Shown here: positions 9,678 through 19,988 of the stretch, piece by piece
How the letters are laid out: each line of letters starts with the position of its first letter
How positions within the stretch are numbered: position 1 is the stretch's first letter
NCBI RefSeq assembly: GCF_001553195.1
Contig: NZ_CP014281.1
Location: forward strand, 186,001 to 250,000
DNA length: 64,000 nucleotides
Direction: 5' to 3'
DNA from: Mycoplasmopsis canis PG 14
Lineage (GTDB): Bacteria; Bacillota_I; Bacilli_A; Mycoplasmatales; Metamycoplasmataceae
Notes under the pieces: model-generated
What the model was told of the DNA's origin: nothing
The model's input: the letters and a program-made list of their open reading frames with translations, nothing else
Databases searched by the model: none
Program-made: the position numbers and the translations under genes

Positions 9678-10340
9678 TTATCTATCTACCTTGTTTCTAT
9701 CAAAAGTATCAATAATTTCTTTAGCCTTTTCAAATACTTGTTCTTCATTTAAATTATCAGTATTTATAATTACATAATTTAAATTATATTTTTTAGCTTG
9801 TTTTTCGAACAATTCTTTGTATAAGTTATACAAGGTTTCAAAATAAGATTTATTTAATTGATAGTTATCAATTTCGACTGCACGACCTCTTTCGAAAAGT
9901 CTTTTTTCAAAAGTTTCATAACTCATATCTAAATAAATAGCTAAATCTGGTGTTTCTTCTTTTGTTATTAAATGTTCGAAAAGTGCATCATATCCCTTTA
10001 AATACGATTCTCCTTTTGGTCTTAAATTTACATTTGCAAAAATATAATGTTCAATACTAAATCTATCAAGAAAAATATGATCCTCTTTAAAGTTTTTGTT
10101 TAGTTCTTTGAATTTTTTTATAATCTCATTTAACTTTGTTGTGTGGTTTTCTACAACATATGTTTGAAACCCCATTGTTAAATTTGGTTGTTTTTCATAT
10201 AATCATTCTAAAAATTGATTAAAAACAACGTTATTTTCTTCATACTCCTCTAACATTAATGATGTTTTGTAATGATTGTGCAATTTTTTTGTTAAAGTAC
10301 TTTTTCCACTACTTATCATTCCGCTTATTCCTATTAACAT
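9678..10340 (-). CDS. Deoxynucleoside kinase (dNK family), copy 1
   Basis: 220 residues, homologous along its length to the adjacent copy: P-loop GMISSGKST, IFLDRFSIEHYIFANV, ERGRAVEID and an Asn/Asp-rich C-terminus. It is first in the operon and has a consensus AGGAG site 8 nt before the ATG at 10338-10340. The two copies are well diverged in the middle, which suggests different substrate preference (for example dA and dG). A divergent thymidine kinase gene lies beyond, forming a deoxynucleoside salvage cluster suited to a parasite lacking de novo nucleotide synthesis. Confidence 0.88.
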
Positions 10341-10461
10341 ATTTAAACTCCTTTTAATTAAATTTCACTGGTTTATTAGTATAACAAAAAAAGATATAAA
10401 CAAAATATTTTTATCAAAAATTGCAGCAATTTTCATATTATTGAAAAAAATATTTTTTTGT

Positions 10462-10490
10462 TTGGTTTTTATCGAAAAAACTAATAAAAT
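10462..10490 (+). promoter_or_regulatory. Probable promoter of tdk
   Basis: TTGGTT at 10462-10467 and TAAAAT at 10485-10490 with a 17-nt spacer, 37 nt before the tdk start. The rest of the 187-nt gap between the divergent kinase genes shows only A/T-rich sequence. Confidence 0.45.
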
Positions 10491-10527
10491 ATTCTTTCAT
10501 CAAAATAAAATTAATTAAGGAGTTAAT

Positions 10528-11109
10528 ATGACATTAAAGAAACCAGAAGGTACATTAGAAATAATTACAGGACCGATGTTTTCAGGAAAAACAGAGGAAC
10601 TTTTAAAAAGAATCAAAATTTTAGAAATAACAGAAATTAATACAATGGTTTTCAAACCATCATTTGATACTAGATTTGATGCAAAAAAAATTGTAAGTAG
10701 AACAGGAGCTAAAACAAAAGCAATAGTAATTAAGAATTCAAAAGAAATTTTAGATCACTGAAACGAAGAATACAAAGCCGTTGCAATTGATGAAGTAAAT
10801 TTCTTAGATGAAGGTATTTTTGAGGTAATTGATAAATTAGTCCTTAGCGGAGTTAGGGTTATTGCAAGTGGTTTAGATATGGACTTTTTAAGAAGACCAT
10901 TCGGGGTTACTCCTGGTCTTTTAGCTATAGCTGATGAGGTTAAAAAGTTAAAAGCAGTTTGTTTAGTATGCAAATCAGATGCAGCTTTTTCTTTTAGAAA
11001 AGAAAATAATGAACAATTAAATGTTTTAGGTGACCAAGAATATGAAGCTCGTTGCAGAAGATGTCATATTTTAGGAGAAAACGAAAAGCATAAAATTGCA
11101 CAACAATAG
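10528..11109 (+). CDS. tdk: Thymidine kinase (type II)
   Basis: 193 residues. Phosphorylates thymidine to dTMP with ATP. P-loop GPMFSGKTEEL at about 14-24, Walker-B-like IDEVNFLD at about 88, a FLRRPFG lasso-type segment and a zinc site made from CLVC and CRRC in the C-terminal part. These are the marks of the tetrameric type II enzyme. RBS AAGGAG precedes the ATG. One TGA-Trp falls between two parts of the frame at about residue 78. It is followed by a small terminator and then an insertion sequence that separates it from pgi. Confidence 0.95.
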
Positions 11110-11126
11110 TTTCGCCTTATTAAACG

Positions 11127-11150
11127 ATCATACATTATTGTATGATTTTT
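11127..11150 (+). terminator. Terminator of tdk
   Basis: ATCATACA-TTAT-TGTATGAT followed by five T, just before the left 37-bp repeat of the insertion sequence. Confidence 0.75.
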
Positions 11151-11187
11151 AAATTCTTGCACTATCAAAAAAGTGACTAGAAAATTG
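11151..11187. repeat. Left copy of a 37-bp direct repeat flanking the IS
   Basis: 37 nt starting AAATTCTTGCACTATC and ending AGAAAATTG, identical to 13051-13087 and directly abutting the IS terminus. Probably a target-site duplication of unusual length. Confidence 0.85.
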
Positions 11188-11211
11188 TGTAGAATAACAT
11201 GTATTTTGAGC
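11188..11211. repeat. Left terminal inverted repeat of the IS
   Basis: Reads TGTAGAATAACATG then TATTTTGAGC; matches the reverse complement of 13027-13050 except at positions 4, 5 and 14. Confidence 0.85.
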
Positions 11212-11221
11212 TTATTTTTTG

Positions 11222-11258
11222 AACATTTAACTCCTTATTTTGGAGTTAAATGTTTTTT
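11222..11258. terminator. Terminator hairpin inside the IS left end
   Basis: Perfect 13-nt arms AACATTTAACTCC and GGAGTTAAATGTT around a 7-nt loop, with T runs outward on both strands. It can end the transposase transcript and block read-through from tdk. Confidence 0.8.
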
Positions 11259-11438
11259 CATTTTTTATTTATAGAGGTGTGCACTTTTTTTAAAAAAAAG
11301 TGGCAAAAAACTTAAGCAAAAAAATTTTTTTATTTTTTTGCTTTTTTAAATTTATAAATTTACGCATTTTTTCTAAATTTCCCTACATCAAAAGAGCAAT
11401 TTTTATTTTTAAAATTTTCATAAAAAATATTAAAATTA

Positions 11439-12968
11439 TTATGCATCAATTCTTATATCATCATTGATGCTTCTGTGCAATGCTCGGAGTATGCTTAAGT
11501 ATTCGGACATGATTTTATTAGCTTCAAGATTACTATCTTGAGCATTCACGGAAATACTATTAAATTTTGAGATATATAATTCAAGAGTTTTAAAAAACGA
11601 ATTTGTTTTATTATAGATAAATGCTAGTTTCCCTACGGCTGGAATAGAGTAATCTAATCCTTTCTCTAAAGCTCACATTTCTGTTAAACTTAGATATTTT
11701 CCGTTAGGTTCCTTAGCAAAGTATTTTTTATCATTATATTTAAAATACAAATTATCATCCGAAGAATGCACTAATAAAACGTCAGAATTATAAGGGAAGA
11801 TAATTCTTTTGTTATACATATCAAAGGCTGCGTAATTTTTACCTTGGTATCTAACAACACCATTTAAAACTTTTCTATTAATCTCTAAATCAACGGCTCA
11901 ATTGCCGTTTTTCTTTCCCTCTTTTTGAAAAACATTTTGTTTAGAAATTATTTTTTTATTCCTGATATTGTAATAATTTTGAAATACTTCATTATTTTTT
12001 TTCAAATCATCAATATTTTTATATCCGTTTTCGTGAATAAGTAACGGATATTGGTCTAGTGATGTCCTAAAAGATCTTTCAACATGTGGTTTGTGTTTTG
12101 GATTTGATGAACTTAGTACTTCTATTCCCTTTTTATTTAAAACTTTTTCAAAGACTGTTTGTGTGTTTTCGCTTCCTCAAAAACTTCTTCTTTTATCAGT
12201 ATAGATTTTCTTTGGGAATCCATACTTTTTAAATACAATTTCTAGTAGTCTTTGATATCCTAATGTTGTTTCTTGTTCTTCAAATCATACTGCTAACAAT
12301 GTTCCTGTTGCTACATCTATTGCATGATAAAGATATAATGGTTTATCATTTTTCAAGTATGGTTCAAGTTGTGCATCAATCTCAATAATTTCGCCGAATT
12401 TTAGATTTTTCTTTAGATTTAAAACTTGTCTTTGTTTTTCGTTTCGTTTAATCTGTTGATAATAATTTTTTAATATCAATGTTATATCTTCTGAGGTTTT
12501 TTTCTTTGATAATCTTGCAATCCTTCTTCCTCTCTTGGTTGTATGTATATTAAATAAACCTAATTGATTAAATCTCTTAACTAAAGTTTTGTAAGAAATT
12601 TTTTCTCTTATAAAAGAACCATACTCGGAATTGAAGTATGTTTTAATTGAAAGTTGATTATTTGTTAGATCTCTATTCAAAATAAACTGACATATTTCTA
12701 AATAATTTTTAAAGACTAATTCTATTTCTGCATCAGTTATTTTGTAATTTCTTTGATGATATTTATTTTTATGTGAGACAACAATTTCTTTTTTGCTTTT
12801 AATAACTTTTTTATATCTTTTTACAGTTGATAAACTAAGGTTTGTAATCAAACTAAGATAAGATAAAGATTTTTCGATATTTTCAGCAATCAATTTTAAA
12901 GATTGTTGTTTTTTTATTTCAAATTTTGTTAAATTTTTATACTTAAATAAGTTGTGTGTTATTTTCAT
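11439..12968 (-). CDS. DDE (rve-type) transposase of the IS
   Basis: 509 residues, complete, with TGA-Trp codons. The N-terminal third has helix-turn-helix-like stretches (SLSYLSLITNLSLSTVKRYKK). The catalytic core shows the first Asp in FGEIIEIDAQLEPYLKN (near 204), the second in KIYTDKRRSFWGSENT (near 261) and the Glu in KPHVERSFRTSLDQYP (near 295). A C-terminal part of about 170 residues of unknown fold follows. It cuts and joins the element ends. ATG at 12966-12968 lies about 60 nt from the right end, and no strong ribosome site is visible. Confidence 0.9.
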
Positions 12969-13026
12969 AAATAATTTATACCACTTTCCTGTTAAATAGG
13001 CTCATTTTATATGAGATTAATATGTG

Positions 13027-13050
13027 GCTCAAAATATATGTTATTACACA
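13027..13050. repeat. Right terminal inverted repeat of the IS
   Basis: Reads GCTCAAAATATATGTTATTA then CACA; its reverse complement matches the left end in 21 of 24 positions. Confidence 0.85.
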
Positions 13051-13087
13051 AAATTCTTGCACTATCAAAAAAGTGACTAGAAAATTG
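13051..13087. repeat. Right copy of the 37-bp direct repeat
   Basis: Identical to 11151-11187. It lies immediately upstream of the pgi -10 region, so the duplication copied part of the pgi promoter area. Confidence 0.85.
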
Positions 13088-13129
13088 GTAAATTATAATA
13101 TAATTTACAAAATTAAACATGGAGGACAA

Positions 13130-14425
13130 ATGCTAAAATACTTAAGTTTAGATGTTAAAAACGCATTAAAAAACAATATAAAAGATGTTGAACATTTACA
13201 AAAAAAAGTTACTCAAATTCACAATGATGTTAAAAATAAAGAAGTTGATGAGAAAGATTGATTAGGTTGATATGATTTACCTAAAAATTATAATAAAGAC
13301 GAATTCATAAGAATGTATAACAAATCACAAGAATGAAAAAAAGCTGGTGTAGAAGTTGTGGTTGTTATAGGGATTGGGGGTTCATACCTAGGAGCTAAAT
13401 CTGGATATGACTTCATTTATGGTCCTTATTCACAAAAACAACCAGATATGGAATTATTATTTGCAGGAAATGACATTTCAGCTGATACACTTGTTTCAAA
13501 ATTACAATATGTAAAAAATAAGAAATTTGCGATTAATGTTATTTCAAAATCAGGTACTACTTTAGAACCTTCAATAGCATTTAGAGAATTTAGAAATTTA
13601 CTTGAGAAAAAAGAAGGAGAAAACGCAAATAAATTAGTAGCCGCAACTACAGATAAAGCAAAAGGTGTTTTATTTGAGTTAGCAACTAAAAAAGGGTACG
13701 AAAAATTTATTATTCCAGATGATATTGGTGGTAGATTTTCTGTTTTAACTCCAGTTGGTTTATTTCCTTTTATGTGTGCAGGAATTGATGCTTTAAGAGT
13801 ATTACAAGGAGCTCAAGAGACAAATGAAGAACTTTCTTCAGATAAATTAGACGAAAATCCAGCATATCTATACGCTGCGACAAGATACTTTTTACATAAC
13901 GAAAAAGGTTTTGATATTGAAATGATGGTTTCTTATGAACCAAAGTTACAATATTTTTCTGAATGATGAAAACAATTATTTGGTGAATCAGAAGGTAAAG
14001 ATGGAAAGGGTATATGACCAACAAGTTCTATTTTTTCAACAGATTTACACTCATTAGGGCAAATGATCCAAGAAGGAAATAAAATTTTATTTGAAACTGT
14101 ATTAACTCTAAAAAACCCAAACGAAAATATTTACTTTGAAGAAGATCAAGTTGATTATGATAAATTAAATTATCTTTCAGGTAATAACTTACATAATATC
14201 AACAATGTGGCTTTTGAAGCTACAGCAAAGGCCCATACAGAAGTTGGTAATGTTCCTAATATCCATATTCTATTTGACAGATTTAACGAGGAAACATTAG
14301 GTGCTTTATTCATATTTTTTGAAAGAGCACTAACAATGAGTGCATATTTACTTGGAGTTAATCCTTTTAACCAACCTGGTGTAGAAGTATACAAAAAAAA
14401 TATGTTTAGTATGCTAAAAAAATAA
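13130..14425 (+). CDS. pgi: Glucose-6-phosphate isomerase
   Basis: 431 residues, the usual mycoplasma length. Interconverts glucose-6-phosphate and fructose-6-phosphate in glycolysis. Motifs: VVVIGIGGSYLGAKSGYDF near 78-96, INVISKSGTTLEPSIAFR near 140 (phosphate-binding SKSGTT), DDIGGRFSVLTPVGLFP near 205, and NQPGVEVYK near the C-terminus with the conserved Gln and Lys. RBS GGAGGACAA precedes ATG 13130. A TATAAT at 13093-13098 gives a likely -10. The IS inserted just upstream, but the promoter box and start are intact. Confidence 0.97.
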
Positions 14426-14460
14426 AAGCTAGATATATGTATTTTTCAAAAAAAAAAAAA

Positions 14461-14497
14461 ACAAAAACAGCTATTAGTTTTTAATAGCTGTTTTTGT
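14461..14497. terminator. Bidirectional terminator after pgi
   Basis: ACAAAAACAGCTATTA pairs with TAATAGCTGTTTTTGT. It is preceded by 14 consecutive A (14448-14461), which form the T tract for the opposite strand. Confidence 0.85.
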
Positions 14498-15251
14498 TAA
14501 TTTTGATTATTGTCATCGATGGTTTGAGGAACATCTTTAGATGAATCTATTTCTTCAATAGTTGTCGAAAAGTTTGTTTCAAAAGGTTTATTAAAATCAA
14601 AAGTTTGAATAAATAATTTATCAGGTTCTTCATTTACCCTATACTTAATGGTAAATATTTTTTTGTCAGAGTCAAAATGAGCATCAACAAAGTTATTTTC
14701 CCCTTTATTATCGACATATTTATTGTTTAATATATTAGCTCTTCGGATTTTGTTGCTACCTTTTTTTACTAATATTTCATTATCTTCAGTATCTGTAGAA
14801 TTCATCAAAATATAAACGTTTTTACTTGGTATATACTTAATCCCTGATGGATTTTGTGTTAATTTTGTAATTATTTCTTCTTGAGTAAGTCCTTTTTTAA
14901 ATCTAAAAGCATTTTTGTGCCCACTTGATTGTTTCTTTTTAGGCTTTTCTGGTGAAGTATTTTGATTAGATTTTAAAGGTGTATATATTTTAGTTTCTGC
15001 ATTTTCGTTGATCTCAAATTTTTGTGAGAATACTTTATTTGAATATTTACTATTAGTGTTATCAAACTGGAACAATCTGTAATTTATTGTTAGTATATTT
15101 TTTCAAACTTATAGTTCAAAACTATATTTGTTTTAGTTTTTCCGTTTTCCGCGTAAGTAGATTCTTTATCATTTATGGCTTGAAATTGATTTTGAAATTC
15201 ATTTCTTTCAAGAAATGTTTGTGTTTTTATATTATGCTTTTTGCTCATCAT
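14497..15251 (-). pseudogene. Unknown protein split by a -1 frameshift at an A6 run
   Basis: ATG at 15249-15251 opens MMSKKHNIKTQTFLERNEFQ- and runs to a TAA after FEKIY at about 15092. The coding sense continues in another frame (-KNILTINYRLFQFDN-, then a 190-residue Lys/Asn/Glu-rich tail ending DNNQN) to TAA at 14497. One extra A in the A6 run at about 15098-15103 would join both parts into one protein of about 250 residues. No family is recognised; the tail is hydrophilic with beta-like stretches (IKYIPSKNVYILMNSTD). The intact distal frame suggests recent damage, phase variation at the A run, or a sequencing error. Confidence 0.5.
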
Positions 15252-15331
15252 GTTATAATTAATAATATTATTATTAATTAATTTTACTTACACAAATTTC
15301 ATTAAATAATTTTTAAAAAGGAGTTTTATAT

Positions 15332-17224
15332 ATGAAAAAAAATAACAAAATACCAACTAGGCTTATTGCTTTAGGTGGATTTGAAGAAATAGGTAAATCA
15401 ACTCTTCTCATTGAACACGATAATCATATTTTTATTGTTGATTCAGGAATTAAGTTTGCAGATACCTTTAACACAGGCATAAAAGGTATTATTCCAAATT
15501 TTGATTATTTAAATCAAGAAGGAAAGATCATAGAAGGATTATTCATAACACATGGACACGAAGATCATATTGGTGGAGTAGTTTACTTAGTTAAAAAAAC
15601 AAACATTAGTAAAATTTTCGCACCAAGGATAGCTATACAATACTTGCAATTAAAATTTGATGAACATAACATTAAAAGGAAAATTGAGTTTATAGAAATT
15701 CAAAAAGGTGATGTTCATAAATTTGCTAATAATTGTAAAGTCGACTTTTGAACAGCTCAACATTCCATACCTGATGCTTTCGGAGTAAGAATAAGCACCC
15801 CAAATGGTAGTGTAATGTGTACAGGTGATTTTAGATTTGATTATACACCGATTGGTAACTATACGGATTTCGCAAGACTTGACGAAATTGGAAAACAAGG
15901 ATTAACCGCGTTATTATCAGACTCAACAAATGCTATGAGGCCTAACCACTCACCTTCTGAAAGTGATATTTTAACTGATATTGAAAGACACATGATGTCT
16001 GCTAAGAAAAAAATTATTGTAACAGCTTTCGCATCTAACTTAACAAGAATAAAGGTAATTATAGAGTTAGCAGAAAAACTTGGAAAAAAAGTAATTACGT
16101 TTGGACGTTCAATGATTCAAGGTGTAAAAATTGGTAAAAAGTTAGGATATATAAATGTTGGTGATAATGTTTTAATTGATAAAAAAGCAGTTAAAGATGT
16201 CAAGGATTCAGATTTAGTTATTTTAACTACAGGATCTCAGGGTGAACAACTTGCTGCTTTATCAAGAATGAGTTACGGGAAACATGCAACTATAAAAATT
16301 AATAAAGGTGATATGGTAATTTTTTCTTCAAGTCCAATACCAGGAAATAGAATGGTAATTGAATTATTGGTAAATAGACTTTATAAACTTGGGGCAATAA
16401 TAAAAGAAAATGGGGTTGATGGTTTCTTACATACCTCTGGGCATGCGTATAAGTGAGAACATGACAAAATTTTTCAACTAACTAAACCAAAATACTTTTT
16501 ACCTTATCATGGAGAATATAGAATGAGTGTTGTTCATGGTCAAACAGCAGTAGAAAATGGGGTTGATCCAAAAAATGTTTTGATAGTAAGAAAAGGTGTT
16601 GTTTTCGAAATGCTTAATAATGAAATCAAAGAAACAAAAGAGTTAGTCGATTTTGGTCCTGTATATATTGATGGTAATTCTGTACTCAATTTTTCAGGAA
16701 AAATACTAAAAGAAAGAACACAATTAAAAGATTCAGGATTTGTTAGTATAGTATTTTTGGTTGATAAAAAACAAAATCAAATAATTGGAAGACCACAAAT
16801 TATTACTAGAGGAAGTTTCTTTGTTAAAACTTCAAAAGAATTAATAGACGAAAGTAGAAGAGTTGCTCACGGCGCTGTATTGTATCATATAAAAAATAAC
16901 GAAAAATGAACAAAAGAGGAACTAGAAAAATTATTAGTCGAGAGACTGTCTTCATTATTCTACAAAGAAAAAAGAAGAAATCCGATTATTGTTCCGACTA
17001 TAATTTTCACAGATGAACAACCAGATAAAGAAATTTCAAAATACAAAATTAAATTTGGTAATTCAAAAACTAATGAAGAAAATAAAGAAGAATCAGAAAA
17101 TAAGAAAAAACAACTAAATGCAAATATGAAAAAATTTGTCGCTAAGAAAATGAAGGAAATAGAAGAATTATCATTCGGACAAATTGATTCAGATTATGAC
17201 ATTGATGAAGATGACGAGGTTTAA
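15332..17224 (+). CDS. rnj: Ribonuclease J (RNase J family)
   Basis: 630 residues. Metallo-beta-lactamase/beta-CASP nuclease that degrades and processes mRNA and rRNA with 5'-exo and endo activity. The zinc motif HGHEDHIGG lies near 75, further ligands are in AQHSIPDAFGV and CTGDFRFD, and beta-CASP motifs include LSDSTNA near 195, FASNLTRI and TSGHAYK-, with FLPYHGEYR near 390. A charged C-terminal extension (KKKQLNANMKKFVAKKMKE) is unlike the compact Bacillus enzyme. RBS AAAAGGAG precedes the ATG at 15332. It heads an eight-gene operon and overlaps nothing. Whether it is J1 or J2 type cannot be told. Confidence 0.95.
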
Positions 17225-17226
17225 AA

Positions 17227-17457
17227 ATGGAAAATAAAAATTTAAAAATAGACTTTATAAAGTTTAGAAAAGATGAAATTGAATTTGCAATTCAAAAAGC
17301 TAAACATGAAGAAGAAAAGAAAGAAATTAAAGAAGAAGAAAAAAAATTACCATTAACAAAAAAAGAATTTTTCTTCAATTCTATATGAACATTTTTTATT
17401 ATATTAGTTATTATAAGTCTTTTAGTAGGTGCATATTTTATAGGAAAAATTGAATAA
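17227..17457 (+). CDS. Small single-pass membrane protein, unknown
   Basis: 76 residues: a highly charged N-terminal half (KHEEEKKEIKEEEKKLPLTK) and one membrane helix at about 53-72, with Trp (TGA) at the membrane edge. It starts 2 nt after the RNase J stop and ends 1 nt before the cdaM start, so the three are tightly coupled. No family is recognised; the layout would suit an anchor or partner for RNase J or the cyclase, but that is a guess from position. Confidence 0.7.
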
Positions 17458-17458
17458 T

Positions 17459-18049
17459 ATGAATGCAGAAATCATTTTACTAATTGTTTTAATATCAATA
17501 ATTTTATTTGTATCTATAGTAATATTATTTGTTTTATTAAAACCAGTTATTTTCCCTTTCTTGAGTTCAAAACTTAGAAAAAGTAGTTATGATAAAATGG
17601 GAAAAAGCAGTCAAATCAGATTGATTAACCAACTAAGAGAATCAGTAGAATTTTTATCTAAAAATAAAATCGGAGCACTAATAACTATCGAAAACAATGA
17701 TAATCTTGATAACTTAAGAACAGACGGAGTTATCTTAGATGCTAATATCTCTAGCGGTCTGTTAATTTCTATATTTAATAAGTATTCGCCACTTCATGAT
17801 GGGGCTGTAGTTATTAGAAATAATAAAATTTATTATGCTTCTACATTTTATAAAATAACTCGTAGATCTGCTCCCGCTTCATATGGTTCAAGACATAGAG
17901 CTGCTATGGGAATATCAGAACAATGTGACGCTACTACAATTGTTGTTTCAGAAGAAAATGGTGGTGTTAGAATTTTAAAACATGACGTAGTTCAACTTGT
18001 AAAAATTGAGGAATTTCAAGAACAATTAATTAAGTTTCTTAAGGAGTAA
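17459..18049 (+). CDS. cdaM: Diadenylate cyclase (CdaM type), makes c-di-AMP
   Basis: 196 residues. Condenses two ATP into cyclic di-AMP. One N-terminal membrane helix (about 4-30) is followed by a DAC domain with the two active-site signatures: DGAVVIRNNKIYYAS near 118 and SRHRAAMGISE near 150. A single helix rather than three is typical of the mycoplasma CdaM class. I take the start MNAEIIL at 17459; an in-frame alternative three codons upstream overlaps the previous gene. mgtE follows after 2 nt. Potassium uptake genes, common targets of c-di-AMP, lie at 59992-62483. Confidence 0.93.
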   Translation: MNAEIILLIVLISIILFVSIVILFVLLKPVIFPFLSSKLRKSSYDKMGKSSQIRLINQLRESVEFLSKNKIGALITIENNDNLDNLRTDGVILDANISSGLLISIFNKYSPLHDGAVVIRNNKIYYASTFYKITRRSAPASYGSRHRAAMGISEQCDATTIVVSEENGGVRILKHDVVQLVKIEEFQEQLIKFLKE

Positions 18050-18051
18050 AT

Positions 18052-19626
18052 ATGGAAAATAAAGTTAAAGAAATAAACCATGATCTTCTTGTAGAAAAAA
18101 TAAAAAAGTTAATTGATGACAAAAGCGTTAAAGCACTAAGAGAATTGCAAGAAGAAGTTACTTATCATGAATTTGCTTTAGCAGTTGAAGATGAAATTTT
18201 AAACGATGAAGATCGTTTATATCTATTAAGGGTCTTAAGAACAGTTGAAGCCGCAGAAGTATTTAGTTATTTAGAAGACGAAACTAAAACAAGACTTGTC
18301 GGATTATTTAGTGATGAATTAGGTCAAAAAGTGCTTCAAGAACTAGAAACAGCCGAGCTTGTAGACATCTTAGAAGAATTGCCTGTTAATTTAATGAGGA
18401 AAATTCTTTCGCAAACTCCAAAAGAAAAGAGAGAAATTATTAACCAAATTCTTTTATATAAAGATGATCAGGTCGGAAGCTTCATGCAAGTTGATATTTC
18501 TATATTAAAACATTCTTGAAACCCTCAAAGAGCGTTAGCCAAAATTAAAGCTGACTATAATAACAACATGACTATGGGTCATAATTTTTACATAGTTGAT
18601 AATGATGGTAAGTTAGTAGGGGATATAACTTTAGAAGAATTAATTTTTAATGGCGAAGATAAGAACTTAGAAGAATTATCTAGTCCAGTAACATTTGTTC
18701 ACCCAACAGATGACAAAGAACAAGCAGCAAAAGTTTTCTCTGATAATGATAGATCATCCCTGCCTGTTGTTTCTTTAGATAATCGCCTCATTGGTATGAT
18801 AACTTCAGATGATATTATTGACGTTATTAATGATGAAGCAACAGAAGATATTTATAAAATGGCCGGGATTAGCGCATCAGCATCAGAAGAAAGTTACCTA
18901 AAAACTTCAATTAAAAGCATTGTCAAATCAAGAGTCTTATGGCTAATTATTCTAATGTTATCAGCAACTCTATCACAATATATCATCCAAAAATTTACAA
19001 ACATAAGCGAAGAAAGCATAAACCACTTTGGCATAGCTATATCTACAGCCGTAATTGTTTCTTTAATACCTATCATAAGTGGTTCAGCAGGTAATGCTGG
19101 TTCACAATCAACAACCACTGTTACTAGATCTTCGGCATTAGGCGAATTTGACAAATCTGATTATAAAAAAGTTATTTTTAAAGAATTAATTGTAGGAACT
19201 ATCATTGGTGCAATTATGTTTTTTATAAATATAGCTAGATTATATATATACTATGCTATTCCAGTTTTTAGAAATGATGCATTCCAAAATCATCAAACAG
19301 ATTGAGTTTCGCTATCTTTTATAATTTTAGCTAGTTCATTATCATTATGATTTGTTGTTATTTTTGCAAAATTTTTAGGAACGATAATACCTTTAGTTGC
19401 CATTAAATTCAAAAAAGATCCAGCTGTTATGTCAGCGCCGATTTTAACAACATTAAGCGACGCTCTTTCTACATTAATATTTTTCGGATTAAACATTTTA
19501 GTACTATACTTAACGTGAAAAACAGGGATTATAGGTAGCAACGCTATAAGTCCTAACAATTCATCTCAAACACAAGATTTAATAAATATAATTCAACAAA
19601 ATATACAAACACTTAGTTTAACATAG
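18052..19626 (+). CDS. mgtE: Magnesium transporter MgtE
   Basis: 524 residues. A cytosolic N domain (superhelical repeats, LRVLRTVEAAEVFSYLEDE-) and paired CBS domains (about 165-290: GHNFYIVDNDGKLVGDI, SSLPVVSLDNRLIGMITSDD) form the Mg-sensing gate. Five membrane helices follow, with the pore-entry motif SGSAGNAGSQSTT near 345. MgtE is a Mg2+-gated channel, so cytosolic Mg2+ closes it. The start follows AAGGAG with 2 nt after the cdaM stop. A rare TGG-coded Trp occurs near 18938 among the usual TGA codons. The C-terminal tail is Asn/Gln-rich. Confidence 0.94.
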
Positions 19627-19633
19627 AGGAAAA

Positions 19634-19987
19634 ATGAAAACAGTAGCTGATATAGAGAAATTAAAACTATTAGCCGAAGAATACTTACGCCTAAGTAAGG
19701 AAGCTAAAGAAGTTAAAAAAATGATGAAAGAAATTGTGCAAGACACTGAAATCGAGATTAATGAACCTCTTTCAGAAGGTGGAAGAGTAATTTATACTAA
19801 ACCAGAAGCAAAAACTGTTATAGATAGAAAATTAGTAACAGAACTACTTTTTAATATAGTTTTGGACTACAATAGTGAAACATCCGATAAAAAAATACCT
19901 TCTAACCAAGAAATTGAAGAAAAAATCAGAAACTATTGCCAAGTATTAAAAGAATATAAGTGAAAATTAACAATCAAACAAAAGTAA
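19634..19987 (+). CDS. Unknown helical protein
   Basis: 117 residues, mostly charged helix (LLAEEYLRLSKEAKEVKKMMKEI), no signal or membrane segment, with a TGA-Trp near the C-terminus (EYKWKLTIKQK). RBS GAGGAAAA precedes ATG 19634. It lies between mgtE and the DHFR gene in the same operon, ending 1 nt before the next start. No family is recognised. Confidence 0.65.
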
Positions 19988-19988
19988 A

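Larger units (their letters stand above)
11188..13050 (-). mobile_element. Complete insertion sequence, 1863 bp, with 24-bp inverted ends and 37-bp flanking repeats
   Basis: Terminal inverted repeats are 11188-11211 and 13027-13050 (21 of 24 matches; both begin TGT and share AATAACAT-TATTTTGAGC). One transposase gene fills most of the element on the minus strand. About 250 nt between the left end and the transposase stop hold a strong terminator hairpin (11222-11258) and further A/T palindromes (around 11278-11345), which look like insulation against read-through. The long duplication and the rve-type DDE transposase recall the IS1202 group (formerly ISNCY), but that placement is from memory. 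All parts look intact, so the insertion may be recent. Confidence 0.88.

Noticed and set aside
14448-14461. A14 tract as a phase-variable switch
   Set aside because: It lies after the pgi stop and next to a bidirectional terminator, where it serves as the T tract of the opposite strand.
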